This document shows positions 1 through 7,853 of a stretch of 64,000 nucleotides of DNA, one piece after another. The notes beneath the pieces are model-generated. The model saw nothing but the letters and a program-made list of their open reading frames with translations. It searched no databases and was not told where the DNA came from. The number at the start of each line of letters is the position of its first letter. The first letter of the stretch is position 1. The position numbers and the translations under genes are program-made. The stretch comes from Ruminococcus hominis. GTDB lineage: Bacteria > Bacillota > Clostridia > Lachnospirales > Lachnospiraceae. Location: NCBI RefSeq assembly GCF_014287355.1, contig NZ_JACOPE010000001.1:3100001-3164000 (forward strand), in the 5' to 3' direction.

Positions 1-765
1 ACGCTCTGCAATAACATTTGCACGTATTTTCTTTCGGCTAATGTCAACAAACGGTGCCAAATGTGCCAGTGTGAATGACTGTCCGCCATACTGGTTACTT
101 GCAACCTGTGCAACAATCTGTGTTGTCACGTTACAAGCTGTAAAAAAGCTGTGTGGTTTCTCAATCATAGTTTCACTGATCACTGTACCATTCTGAAGCA
201 TATCTTCCAGGTTAATCAAATCGCAGTTGTGTTCTCTCTGCGCAAAATAATCTGTATCATGGAAATGGATAATCCCCTGCTCATGTGCCTGCACGATTTC
301 TTCCGGCAGTAATACACGTCTTGAAAGATCCTTGCTGACCTCTCCTGCCATATAATCTCTCTGTGTTGAGTTGATTACCGGATTCTTGTTAGAATTTTCC
401 TGTTTAACTTCTTCGTTGATATGATCCAACAATGCAAGAATGCCGTTATCTGTTGTGTTGGACTTTCTCTTCATCTCACGTTTATAACGATAGCGCACAT
501 ACTTCTGTGCCACTTCATATCCTCGCATCTCCATGATGCCGGTCTCAACGAGATCTTGAATATCCTCTACATTCACTGCATGTGTAGATTCTTCTACTTC
601 TTTTGCAATCTTATCTGCAATTGCTGAAATCTGGAAGATGTTAATCTGATGGAGATTATCAACTTCTTCATTCGCCTTTTCAATTGCATGTGTAATCTTG
701 GAAATGTCGAAAGATACCTCTTTTCCATTCCTTTTTATTACTTTTGTCTTTACTTCCGGGCTCAT
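1..765 (-). CDS. nrdD: Anaerobic ribonucleoside-triphosphate reductase, N-terminal part (runs off left edge)
   Basis: Translating the minus strand from the ATG at 765 gives 255 codons with no stop up to the window edge, so the 3' part is missing. Residues about 4-95 form an ATP-cone (it begins VIKRNGKEVSFDISKI), the allosteric nucleotide-binding domain of class III and class I reductases. The following part (for example QREHNCDLINLEDM and the ACNVTTQI stretch) fits the NrdD catalytic domain, which reduces ribonucleoside triphosphates in anaerobes using a glycyl radical made by NrdG. The start is supported by CAGGAGGAG seven bases upstream. Two NrdR-type boxes lie directly upstream. The glycyl radical site would be beyond the window. 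Confidence 0.93.
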   Translation of the reverse strand, partial: MSPEVKTKVIKRNGKEVSFDISKITHAIEKANEEVDNLHQINIFQISAIADKIAKEVEESTHAVNVEDIQDLVETGIMEMRGYEVAQKYVRYRYKREMKRKSNTTDNGILALLDHINEEVKQENSNKNPVINSTQRDYMAGEVSKDLSRRVLLPEEIVQAHEQGIIHFHDTDYFAQREHNCDLINLEDMLQNGTVISETMIEKPHSFFTACNVTTQIVAQVASNQYGGQSFTLAHLAPFVDISRKKIRANVIAER

Positions 766-780
766 CACAATCTCCTCCTG

Positions 781-827
781 TTACTATATATTCCGTTCTA
801 TACTTTTTCATACACTATATCTTGTGT
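781..827 (-). promoter_or_regulatory. Tandem NrdR boxes upstream of nrdD
   Basis: Positions 812-827 read ACACTATATCTTGTGT, which differs at one position from the NrdR consensus acaCwAtATaTwGtgt. Positions 781-796 match the same consensus at about 12 of 16 positions. The boxes start 31 bp apart, three helical turns, which is the spacing known for NrdR operators. NrdR represses ribonucleotide reductase genes when dATP is plentiful. The promoter itself was not resolved. Confidence 0.82.
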
Positions 828-902
828 GAAGTGTCTGAATCTATCATACATCATCTTGCACAGAAAAGGAAGTACAAATTTAAGCCTTTTCTTCTCTTGT
901 TT

Positions 903-1193
903 TCAGACAATTTCATTTTTTGGCTCAACCAGTAGGGTTTGAGCTACTTTATTTTTACCAGATATCAATTGTATTTTTTTTATACGTGATAATTGCTTGA
1001 CAGCATATTCTCGTCGCATCGCTTCTTCTTTTGTAGCAAAAGTCTCATAATATACCAGCTCTACAGGGCATCTGCTTTTTGTATACTTTGCCCCTTTTCC
1101 CGCATTATGATCCTTTATCCTTTTTTCCAGATTATTCGTCCATCCGGTATAAAAACTGCCGTCTTTACATTTCAAAATATAAGTATAGTTCAT
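903..1193 (-). CDS. GIY-YIG family nuclease (YhbQ/UPF0213-like)
   Basis: A 96-residue protein consisting almost entirely of one GIY-YIG nuclease domain. It opens with [20 protein letters not shown], carrying the YTYIL...FYTGWT motif, followed by [17 protein letters not shown] with the conserved arginine and histidine and later the E in the [10 protein letters not shown] helix. Small solo members of this family are common in Firmicutes; a role in DNA repair is suspected but not settled. AAAGGGAAAAA precedes the ATG. A hairpin with 10-bp arms (1212-1221 and 1233-1242) sits just upstream of that ribosome binding site and could influence expression. The gene lies upstream of nrdD but is separated from it by the NrdR-controlled region. 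Confidence 0.88.
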   Translation of the reverse strand: MNYTYILKCKDGSFYTGWTNNLEKRIKDHNAGKGAKYTKSRCPVELVYYETFATKEEAMRREYAVKQLSRIKKIQLISGKNKVAQTLLVEPKNEIV

Positions 1194-1324
1194 ATTTCTT
1201 TTTTCCCTTTAAATGCCGGGAACAGTTTCTGCTCCCGGCATTCTTTCTTTGCGCACTAAATAGTATTCTACACCATGCATTGTTTATAATGCAAGCCCAA
1301 GTCTGCGTTTTATTAAATCTGCAC

Positions 1325-1353
1325 AAAAAGACGCAGACATTACTGTCTGCGTC
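1325..1353 (-). terminator. Rho-independent terminator of the tRNA pair
   Basis: Read on the minus strand, a 10-bp perfect stem (1344-1353 with 1330-1339, loop 1340-1343) is followed by TTTTT. It lies just beyond the 3' end of tRNA-Asn and should end the tRNA transcript. Confidence 0.85.
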
Positions 1354-1362
1354 TCATCTCAA

Positions 1363-1434
1363 CTCCCCGAGTTGGGTTCGAACCAACGACCCTTCGGTTA
1401 ACAGCCGAATGCTCTGCCGCTGAGCTATCGAGGA
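1363..1434 (-). tRNA. tRNA-Asn (anticodon GTT)
   Basis: The minus strand folds as a cloverleaf of 72 nt. The acceptor TCCTCGA pairs with TCGGGGA (one G-U pair), the anticodon stem is TTCGG/CCGAA around loop CTGTTAA with anticodon GTT, and the T arm is GTTGG-TTCGAAC-CCAAC. The discriminator base is G. CCA is not encoded. It is downstream of tRNA-Ala in the same transcript. Confidence 0.95.
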
Positions 1435-1450
1435 ATACCTATATTCAATT

Positions 1451-1478
1451 TATCCCAGTATCAATTGATACTGGGATA
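1451..1478. repeat. Perfect 28-bp palindrome between the two tRNA genes
   Basis: The sequence from 1451 to 1478 equals its own reverse complement (core TATCAATTGATA). It sits in the short spacer between tRNA-Ala and tRNA-Asn and has no T-run after it on either strand, so it is not a standard terminator. In the transcript it would form a long hairpin that could guide separation of the two precursors. Confidence 0.8.
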
Positions 1479-1480
1479 AG

Positions 1481-1553
1481 TGGAGAATACGAGATTCGAA
1501 CTCGTGACCTCCTGCTTGCAAGGCAGGCGCTCTCCCAACTGAGCTAATCCCCC
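1481..1553 (-). tRNA. tRNA-Ala (anticodon TGC)
   Basis: A 73-nt cloverleaf on the minus strand. Acceptor GGGGGAT pairs with ATTCTCC (two G-U pairs), the anticodon stem CCTGC/GCAGG encloses CTTGCAA with anticodon TGC, and the T arm is ACGAG-TTCGAAT-CTCGT. The discriminator is A; CCA is not encoded. First gene of the two-tRNA unit. Confidence 0.95.
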
Positions 1554-1582
1554 ATAACATTGTTTTGTCTTACAACTTTTAT

Positions 1583-1612
1583 AGGATAACATAATCCCAT
1601 AAAAGTTGTCAA
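1583..1612 (-). promoter_or_regulatory. Promoter of the tRNA-Ala/tRNA-Asn unit
   Basis: On the minus strand TTGACA (1612-1607) is followed after 18 bp by TATCCT (1588-1583), about 30 bp upstream of the tRNA-Ala 5' end. An inverted repeat (1572-1582 with 1599-1609) overlaps the promoter. Confidence 0.6.
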
Positions 1613-1622
1613 GACAATTTTT

Positions 1623-2441
1623 TTAAAATGACAGCAATTTTGTCAACAGCGGATTCATTTGATACAATCCCGTGAGAACCGGGCTTTTCTCTATCAGTTC
1701 AAAACATTGTTTACCCACATCTGTTGAATAGATTAGTGTCAGCACAAGAAACAGAAGCCAGACAATCACCAGAGCGACACCCAGTCCCAGCACTCCGCCT
1801 CCGCAATGATTCAGAAAGCCCAGCATCGGCAGCTCGCCTATAATGTCCACCGCCACCATCAGTGCCCGCACGATCACAAATGTCAATACAAATGTAACCA
1901 AGAATGATAGTATCTTTATCACCATTCTTGAGATATACTCTGCAACATAATTTGGGAATTTAGACACGCCCAGTTCATCATAAATTTCCGAATTATTATT
2001 TTCCAGCAAAGCAGTTTTTAAGAACGATGGCAAATTTGATTTTTCAATCAGACTGATCTGCTGATCCTTCGGAATTTCTCCAATAACATTCAAAATATCA
2101 TCTGTTGTGATCCCGATTCTCTTCCAGTCCTCATTTGCAATATTTTGCAATGTATCATCATCAATATTTGCAAATGGTGTCCCTGTCAAATCCTTTCCCT
2201 CGAAAATAGAACCCGACACCTCCGGCATAAACGATTCTACACACTTCTTTTCTATCATTTCATCTATCGGAGTATATTTTGCCAATGCATCTGCCACATA
2301 TGGAGATAAATACATCATAATCACAATTGTCAGAACCGATGACAATAATGATAATCCAATTTTAAAAAATCCTCTTATATATCCCACTGCAATGCACAGT
2401 AAAAATATTACTCCTACAATAATCAACAACCAGTTATCCAT
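1623..2441 (-). CDS. CvpA family membrane protein
   Basis: A 272-residue membrane protein. Hydrophobic helices are at about residues 3-22, 28-50, 178-205 and 212-240, and the last pair carries the glycine-rich stretch (GGGVLGLGVALVIVW) typical of the CvpA/colicin V production family. A hydrophilic segment of about 120 residues separates the helix pairs and is longer than in enterobacterial CvpA (about 160 residues in total). The exact role in Firmicutes is not known; an envelope function is likely. GATAGGAG supports the ATG at 2441. It follows the DUF5711 gene by nine bases and is probably co-transcribed with it. Confidence 0.75.
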   Translation of the reverse strand: MDNWLLIIVGVIFLLCIAVGYIRGFFKIGLSLLSSVLTIVIMMYLSPYVADALAKYTPIDEMIEKKCVESFMPEVSGSIFEGKDLTGTPFANIDDDTLQNIANEDWKRIGITTDDILNVIGEIPKDQQISLIEKSNLPSFLKTALLENNNSEIYDELGVSKFPNYVAEYISRMVIKILSFLVTFVLTFVIVRALMVAVDIIGELPMLGFLNHCGGGVLGLGVALVIVWLLFLVLTLIYSTDVGKQCFELIEKSPVLTGLYQMNPLLTKLLSF

Positions 2442-2450
2442 ATTTTTCTC

Positions 2451-3644
2451 CTATCGTACCAGATAAATCACACGCAATTCATTTGTCCCCATCACCCAGT
2501 ATTTATTAATTCCATTTGCCGGAATGACTGATAAAATATTCATTCCCAAATCCTTATTAACCCTCTCTACACCTGTCTTTGTGATAACACAGTATCTACT
2601 GCCTTCATACATAATAATCTCGCTTCCGGTCATGCTGACATTACTATATTCACCTTTTATGTCTTTACACATGATCTGCTTTCCTGCCTTGTTATACAAA
2701 CACACTTCATAACCGGTTTTATCTTCTTTCAACAAAATGAAACCGATATATTTTGATGTGTGAAAGGTACCCTGGATTTCTTGCTTCAACGTAACTTCTT
2801 TCTTTTTCTTCGGAACATCCTTACCCGAATAGATTATAAAAGAATGATCGGAAACAACTACAAGATTGGATTTATCCATAAAATAAATTTCCGGCATAAT
2901 CTCTTCATCATATTCTTTCTGACTGACGATGTGATTTGTTTTATTCTTACCTTTTTCTCCGAAATTGTAACAAATCACTTTTGATTTGAGGCTTCCGTTT
3001 CCTGTATCCAGATAAGTCACTGCCAGCACTGTACCGTCTTCGGACATATCCAACGCTGTCGGATATCCGAGACTGCTTACCGAAACTTCATTTTCCACCA
3101 GAATATTGCCCGAAGAATCATAAGTCACTATATAAGGTGTATTCCCGTTCTTCAAAATTATGCTTATAACACCTTGATTTGAAATAGAAATCTTTTCAAC
3201 CGGCAATGTCGTCTCAAATTCCCCTTTTAACCCTTTACGGTCAAAAATCTGAACGGAGTTTCCTCCACAATCAGCAATTGCAAACACGTTTTTATTTACA
3301 TCAATGATTGGATTTTTAAATTGTCCTGACTGAATCCACAACTCTTTATTCTTATGATTTAGATATGTCACACCATTTCTGCTATAACGAACAATTCCAT
3401 TATGAAATGCAACATATTGATTGTTATCTGACGATGTCTTCGTGTAAGATGCGGCTTTATAAACCTTTGAATATGCGTGTTCTGTTATAAGCATATAAGT
3501 TCCGGCCACTACCATAATAAGAAAAAAGAGAATTGTTGCATTTCTCTTGGCCCGGGCAGTCCGGTATTTTCTTGTCAAATAGTTTATTTCTTCCATTGAC
3601 AATGTCCCCGACGCCTTCAGTGTAGATTTTCTCTTTCGTACCAT
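2451..3644 (-). CDS. DUF5711 family membrane-anchored protein
   Basis: A 397-residue protein when started at the ATG at 3644, which has AGAGGT nine bases upstream. A longer frame reaches 3692 but begins inside a promoter -10 box, so the shorter start is preferred. After a basic N-terminus a single membrane helix lies at about residues 35-55 (ATILFFLIMVVAGTYMLI). The rest is probably outside the cell and consists of repeated beta-rich segments (for example NPIIDVNKNVFAIADCGGNSVQIFDRKG) that look like blades of a propeller. It resembles the DUF5711 family of Lachnospiraceae, whose function is unknown. Its neighbours CvpA and the LysM protein point to the envelope. Confidence 0.65.
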   Translation of the reverse strand: MVRKRKSTLKASGTLSMEEINYLTRKYRTARAKRNATILFFLIMVVAGTYMLITEHAYSKVYKAASYTKTSSDNNQYVAFHNGIVRYSRNGVTYLNHKNKELWIQSGQFKNPIIDVNKNVFAIADCGGNSVQIFDRKGLKGEFETTLPVEKISISNQGVISIILKNGNTPYIVTYDSSGNILVENEVSVSSLGYPTALDMSEDGTVLAVTYLDTGNGSLKSKVICYNFGEKGKNKTNHIVSQKEYDEEIMPEIYFMDKSNLVVVSDHSFIIYSGKDVPKKKKEVTLKQEIQGTFHTSKYIGFILLKEDKTGYEVCLYNKAGKQIMCKDIKGEYSNVSMTGSEIIMYEGSRYCVITKTGVERVNKDLGMNILSVIPANGINKYWVMGTNELRVIYLVR

Positions 3645-3690
3645 ATTATACTTACCTCTTAATATGTTTTTCCAACGCTTACTAACGCTC

Positions 3691-3719
3691 ATTATAGCAT
3701 GAAGTTATGGCAATAGCAA
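3691..3719 (-). promoter_or_regulatory. Promoter for the DUF5711-cvpA unit, inside the 3' end of the LysM gene
   Basis: Minus strand: TTGCTA (3719-3714), 17 bp, then TATAAT (3696-3691). It overlaps the last codons of the upstream LysM gene and lies about 45 bp before the ATG at 3644. Confidence 0.6.
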
Positions 3720-4874
3720 TTTTTGTCCGATATAAATCAGGTTACCATCCTCAAGCCCATTCATTCTACAAATAGCATCTACATGTCCTACGTCCCCATA
3801 CATTTTCCGACTGATAATTGCCAGTGTATCGCCCTGCTCTACCACATAAATTCCATCTGAACCATTTACCTGTGTATCGCCTGACACCGTTTCTGTACTT
3901 TCTTCCCATGCAGTTTTTACTTCATTATTTTGATTTGGATTTTCTTTTGTTTCTTCTTTCTCTGTATCTTCAATATTTCCTGCTTGTCCCTGCTCACTAT
4001 TATTCTGTTTTGTATCTGTCTTTTTCGCTTCTTCCTTCGCAGCTTCTCCTGTTACCGCAGTTACATTTCCGCTTGTTTCTGCCACCTCTTCACCAGCAGA
4101 ATCTTCTATTCCTGCTCTTTCTCCAAGTGTAACCTGTGCTGCCTTCATTTTACCGAAGTTATTGATCATGACCGCCCCCATCACAACAACAAGAAGAATA
4201 AGACACGCACTTACTCCTTGCATGATACGATTTGTGTAAACTTTCTTTTTTCGTTCCCCCGTTTTGGTGTGCACAATATTTCGAAAATCCTTCGCTGCCT
4301 GATCTTCCACAGTTTCCGTGGGAGACATCCCATTTTTCTTTCTATTTGCAATCATATAATCCTGCATACAAGGATTTTTTTCATAATAGGTATAATGTCC
4401 TGCAATCTCCATAAGATCATTGAATTTATGCACATAATACGCTTCCTCTTTTTCTGCCGCATCTTTCATGATAAATACTGTATTCTTTTTCGGAAATGAT
4501 TTTTTATGTAAACGCAAAGTATTGTTTGATACTGTTAATTCTATATTGGCCTGCGTCACAAACCATCCCAGCAATTCTCCGTTTTCAAAAAATTCTTTAC
4601 AATCTTCATAGGCTTGTTTCCAGGTTTCTTCATCTATCACAAACCCGGATTCATCTGTTTTAAGATCATGCATCTGAATTGCCCCATATATATAGACATA
4701 TTCTTCTTCCTTTGTCTTTTGCATGTCTCCGACAAGAAATGCACCGATTGGTGTTTCTCCTGCTTTCTCGCATAGTTGGGTAAAAAAAGTATCTACATAA
4801 TCTTCCACATATATTTTAGGTGTATCACTTACATTTCCGATCTGACGTACGTTTTTTGGTATCTGTCTTTCCAT
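3705..4874 (-). CDS. Membrane protein with C-terminal LysM domain and an N-terminal degenerate MPN/JAMM-like domain
   Basis: A 389-residue protein in three parts. Residues about 25-150 look like an MPN (JAMM) fold: IGAFLVGDMQ followed by YVYIYGAIQM, then LLGWFVTQANIELTVS where a catalytic JAMM protease would have GWYHSHP; both metal-binding histidines are absent, so it would be an inactive member. One membrane helix is at about 218-238 (SACLILLVVVMGAVMI). A long acidic linker rich in E, T and N leads to a LysM domain at about 342-389 (YVVEQGDTLAIISRKMYG...IYIGQKLLLP) that should bind peptidoglycan. The MPN assignment is an inference from sequence pattern; the LysM call is firm. Confidence 0.7.
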   Translation of the reverse strand: MERQIPKNVRQIGNVSDTPKIYVEDYVDTFFTQLCEKAGETPIGAFLVGDMQKTKEEEYVYIYGAIQMHDLKTDESGFVIDEETWKQAYEDCKEFFENGELLGWFVTQANIELTVSNNTLRLHKKSFPKKNTVFIMKDAAEKEEAYYVHKFNDLMEIAGHYTYYEKNPCMQDYMIANRKKNGMSPTETVEDQAAKDFRNIVHTKTGERKKKVYTNRIMQGVSACLILLVVVMGAVMINNFGKMKAAQVTLGERAGIEDSAGEEVAETSGNVTAVTGEAAKEEAKKTDTKQNNSEQGQAGNIEDTEKEETKENPNQNNEVKTAWEESTETVSGDTQVNGSDGIYVVEQGDTLAIISRKMYGDVGHVDAICRMNGLEDGNLIYIGQKLLLP

Positions 4875-5113
4875 TTCTACTCACCTCTGCTATATTTTTT
4901 GCAGGTATACCAGCGCGCACTGTAATTTGGCATCCCGCAGATTGTCTAAAGAACAGGAATCCGTTCCACATTGAACACTCAAAAGAATAGCACCTTGGAA
5001 ATGTATGATTTTATCATTTTCTGTCAGGAGAATTCGACAAATAAATAATGGGGTTACTTTATCTTGTCAGAAGTGCTATGATAATTTCAGAATTTGGAAA
5101 TCTGGTGATTAAA

Positions 5114-5632
5114 ATGAAATTAAAGAATAAATTATTAGATCAGCTTCGCAAAGAAGCATTGTACGATCCTGTTGACTTAAAAAAGGAATGGGGTGAAGAT
5201 TTTTACGAATGTATCAGAGATATTGCAGAACATCCTGTTGTCCTTCGCATGAAATTATACCCTCATCACGGACACACTAACTGTTATGAGCATTGCCTGC
5301 ATGTAGCCTATTATAATTATGTAGTGTGCCGTTATTTTCATCTGGATGCCCGCTCTGCTGCCCGCGGCGGTATGCTCCACGATTTATTTTTGTATGACTG
5401 GCATACTCATGCCCAGAAGACCGGTGAACGTTTTCACGGAATCCACCATCCCAAACATGCCTATCGACATGCAAAAAAATTCTTCAACCTGAATCCGATT
5501 GAAGAAGATATCATTCTTGCCCACATGTGGCCGGTAACAGTTTTAAAAGTACCAAGAACAAAAGAAGGCTGGATCACCACTTTGACCGATAAATATTGCG
5601 GGGCTCTGGAGACCGGGCAGGGACGGAGTTAG
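5114..5632 (+). CDS. HD-domain phosphohydrolase, C-terminus supplied by a palindromic repeat
   Basis: 172 residues when started at the ATG at 5114; an in-frame ATG at 5048 overlaps a possible promoter (TATGAT near 5088) and lacks a ribosome binding site. The HD motif is seen in YEHCLHVAYYNYVV and ARGGMLHDLFLYDW, with a later HMWP histidine, as in small HD hydrolases of Lachnospiraceae. The substrate is unknown. The final residues (ETGQGRS) and the stop codon are encoded by the left arm of the palindromic repeat at 5612-5680, so the original 3' end has been replaced or trimmed. Confidence 0.75.
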   Translation: MKLKNKLLDQLRKEALYDPVDLKKEWGEDFYECIRDIAEHPVVLRMKLYPHHGHTNCYEHCLHVAYYNYVVCRYFHLDARSAARGGMLHDLFLYDWHTHAQKTGERFHGIHHPKHAYRHAKKFFNLNPIEEDIILAHMWPVTVLKVPRTKEGWITTLTDKYCGALETGQGRS

Positions 5633-5680
5633 GCGGCTTTTTTCATACGAAAAAGCCGCCTAACTCCGTCCCTGTTTGGT
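5612..5680. repeat. Palindromic repeat, copy 1 (bidirectional terminator-like)
   Basis: Arms 5612-5642 and 5650-5680 are complementary except for a 3-base block; the core arm is CAGGGACGGAGTTAGGCGGC and runs into a T/A tract around loop CATACG. Each strand therefore reads as GC-rich stem plus T-run. It lies between the convergent HD and GntR genes and contains the last codons of both. The same core occurs at 12241-12320. Confidence 0.85.
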
Positions 5681-6387
5681 TACTCGTAGTATATCTGCTG
5701 ATTTCCTTCTATACAATTCTTCATAGAAGACTCAACCCATTTAATTACACCTTCAGTATCTCTATTCGCTATATATGTCCACATTTTATAATTATTTTCA
5801 TAAAGTGCCTCTAATCCATATAAAGCACAATATCTCTCCCACATCGCAAAAATCGGACTTTTAAAAGACTGTATTATCAATGGAATCAATGCATTATTTG
5901 ACATTAAGGCGAATTCATGTTGAAATTCAAAAGCTGCCTGAACTGCCTCCGACATCTTCTGTGCGTCTTTCATCTCACATACTTTCTCGTATAAGATGTC
6001 TATCTGTTCATCACTAAGCGAATCTACACACAGCCTTGCCGCCAAAGTATCCAATGCAATCCTCACTTCAAATATAGAACGGATTTCTTCATTCCGAAGG
6101 CTTCCTCCATTATATTTCATGATAGCCAACAGAGTTTCAATTGTTCCTTTTCTTCTGTAATCTGCCACATAAGTTCCGCTTCTCGCTTTAACATGAACAA
6201 ATCCCATTTTTTCAAGATCGGATATTCCTCCATTCACAACCGCTCTGCTGACCTGCATCATCTCTGCAAGCTGTCTTTCGGATGGAAGTTTTTCTCCAAT
6301 CTTTAGTTTTCCTGATAAAATCATATGCTGTAGTTGTTCTACAAAAAGCTCACGTAATGACGGAGAACTAATTTTTTGAAACTCCAT
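5680..6387 (-). CDS. GntR family regulator, FadR subfamily (FCD domain)
   Basis: 235 residues. Residues about 8-75 form the GntR winged helix (LREL...MILSGKLKIGEKLPSERQLAEMMQVSRAVV then a GLVHVKARSGTYV-like wing, here MGFVHVKARSGTYV). Residues about 95-225 are an all-helical FCD ligand-binding domain (EVRIALDTLAARLCVDSL). Such proteins repress operons until a small acidic metabolite binds. It is the last gene of the hypB-oxidoreductase-hypA-DUF5692 run, 40 bp after DUF5692, so it is likely the local autoregulator. Palindromes at 11280-11302 and 11426-11440 are its best operator candidates. Confidence 0.88.
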   Translation of the reverse strand: MEFQKISSPSLRELFVEQLQHMILSGKLKIGEKLPSERQLAEMMQVSRAVVNGGISDLEKMGFVHVKARSGTYVADYRRKGTIETLLAIMKYNGGSLRNEEIRSIFEVRIALDTLAARLCVDSLSDEQIDILYEKVCEMKDAQKMSEAVQAAFEFQHEFALMSNNALIPLIIQSFKSPIFAMWERYCALYGLEALYENNYKMWTYIANRDTEGVIKWVESSMKNCIEGNQQIYYE

Positions 6388-6427
6388 TGACTCTCTCCTC
6401 TTCTTTTATATTATAAAAGTTTTATTT

Positions 6428-7465
6428 CTACTCAGCTCTTGACATTGCAATCTGGAAATCCTTCTGGTCTGTAAATATTTCATTCTTATATGGATTTTTC
6501 TTCTGTTCCTTTGCTCGTTTTATGATAAATGCAAGACAAAGTACATTTGCTGCCAACGCTATAATTGCTATAACACCCTGCATAGTCGGGTTTACTGCTG
6601 TTGGGCGAATCGCACTGTCCATAAATCCATCTGCATATAAAACCGGAATCACTGAAAATCTGCTTGCATCCTGGAATAATGGGAATACCTGTGCAAACAT
6701 ACACCATAATGCCAATGTATTCGCACGGTTCTGAATCCAGCCACCTTTGTTCCACAATGCATTTGCAAATGTCGGTGCTAAGAGCAATGCAAGTCCACAA
6801 TACCATGTATGTGTCGGCAGGTTATTGTATGTATATTCAAAATTCCAAAGATCATATGCTATGATAAAGCACCATGTCATATCAGGCCAAAGCATATCTT
6901 TTTTGTCTTTTGAAGAATAAATCCCCCACCAGCCTGTCATACAAAGAATATTTAAAATTCCTGCAATACCATTTACCCAGTTCCACCAGCCTCCATACAG
7001 CCATACATTTTCTGAAGACAGCCACCAGCGGTCTCCATATTCTGCCAGTGCCATAGCACCACGAATTCCAGATTCGAAATCACTTACAACAGCAATCAAA
7101 ATATTAACTGCAACAATCACAAACGGAAATACTTTAAACCATTCTGTTTTTCCGATTCCCCATTTGTATTTTAACATCATAAACCCAATACATCCAGCCG
7201 TAGCTGCATATAATTTCGCATAATGGAACCAGCTTGTCATATGCACATAAGTATCATTGTTCAATGCCCAGTCCATTCCCAAAGCCGCACAAACATAAAT
7301 TGCAATAAAATATACTGTCAACAATACCGGAATCACTCCAAAGCAGATAATACCGCCCATTTTACTTCTTCTTGCAAATTCATTTGCAAGCACAAGACAG
7401 GTAAATACAAGCAGCCATCCTAATAATTGCCAGCCGGCTCCCTCTCCATAAATTTGAAATAACAT
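6428..7465 (-). CDS. DUF5692 family multi-pass membrane protein
   Basis: 345 residues, started at the ATG at 7465 that follows GAGGAGG; a longer frame to 7489 includes the ribosome binding site itself and is unlikely. It has about nine hydrophobic helices and many tryptophans (DMTWCFIIAYDLWNFEYTYNN, GGWWNWVNG). The pattern fits DUF5692, a clostridial membrane family of unknown function. It is third from the end of a five-gene run with HypA, HypB and an Fe-S flavoprotein, so a link to nickel, redox chemistry or transport of the enzyme's substrate is inferred. Confidence 0.7.
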   Translation of the reverse strand: MLFQIYGEGAGWQLLGWLLVFTCLVLANEFARRSKMGGIICFGVIPVLLTVYFIAIYVCAALGMDWALNNDTYVHMTSWFHYAKLYAATAGCIGFMMLKYKWGIGKTEWFKVFPFVIVAVNILIAVVSDFESGIRGAMALAEYGDRWWLSSENVWLYGGWWNWVNGIAGILNILCMTGWWGIYSSKDKKDMLWPDMTWCFIIAYDLWNFEYTYNNLPTHTWYCGLALLLAPTFANALWNKGGWIQNRANTLALWCMFAQVFPLFQDASRFSVIPVLYADGFMDSAIRPTAVNPTMQGVIAIIALAANVLCLAFIIKRAKEQKKNPYKNEIFTDQKDFQIAMSRAE

Positions 7466-7504
7466 GTTACATTCCTCCTCTTTTTGCATGCCATTTTTTC
7501 ATCA

Positions 7505-7849
7505 TCAACATGCTTCAATTTCTTTAATATTAAATTCATTCCCTGTTAATAAATATGTTTTTTCTCCGGAACAATACGGACACGTCCGTCCATACTCAAC
7601 TGTTCCGTAAGATTTTTGGCAATCCTCACAAAAACTGACTGCCGGAATTTCTTCCGTGATCAATTCTGCACCTTTTATAAATTCATGCTTATTTACTGCC
7701 CATTTCCAGCAGTCCTTCAAATAAGAATCAACAACTCCGGATACTTCCCCGATTTCTAGGGTCACACTTGCAACTTCGCTGAGCTTATTTTCTACTGCTA
7801 TCTTTTCAAGGCTGTCTATAATATGAAACACGATACCTAGTTCATGCAT
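7505..7849 (-). CDS. hypA: HypA nickel metallochaperone
   Basis: 114 residues from the ATG at 7849, which gives the invariant N-terminus MHELGI whose Met-His-Glu binds nickel. AGTAGGA precedes it. The zinc-binding knuckle pairs are CEDC and CPYC (residues about 74-77 and 93-96). HypA hands Ni2+ to [NiFe]-hydrogenase precursors together with HypB, and in some bacteria serves other nickel enzymes such as urease. It follows the large flavoprotein gene by four bases. No hydrogenase or other Hyp protein is in the window. Confidence 0.92.
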   Translation of the reverse strand: MHELGIVFHIIDSLEKIAVENKLSEVASVTLEIGEVSGVVDSYLKDCWKWAVNKHEFIKGAELITEEIPAVSFCEDCQKSYGTVEYGRTCPYCSGEKTYLLTGNEFNIKEIEAC

Positions 7850-7853
7850 AATC

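Noticed and set aside
421-942. Short plus-strand open frames over 421-942
   Set aside because: They are antisense to nrdD, which reads continuously on the minus strand with an ATP-cone and good ribosome binding site.
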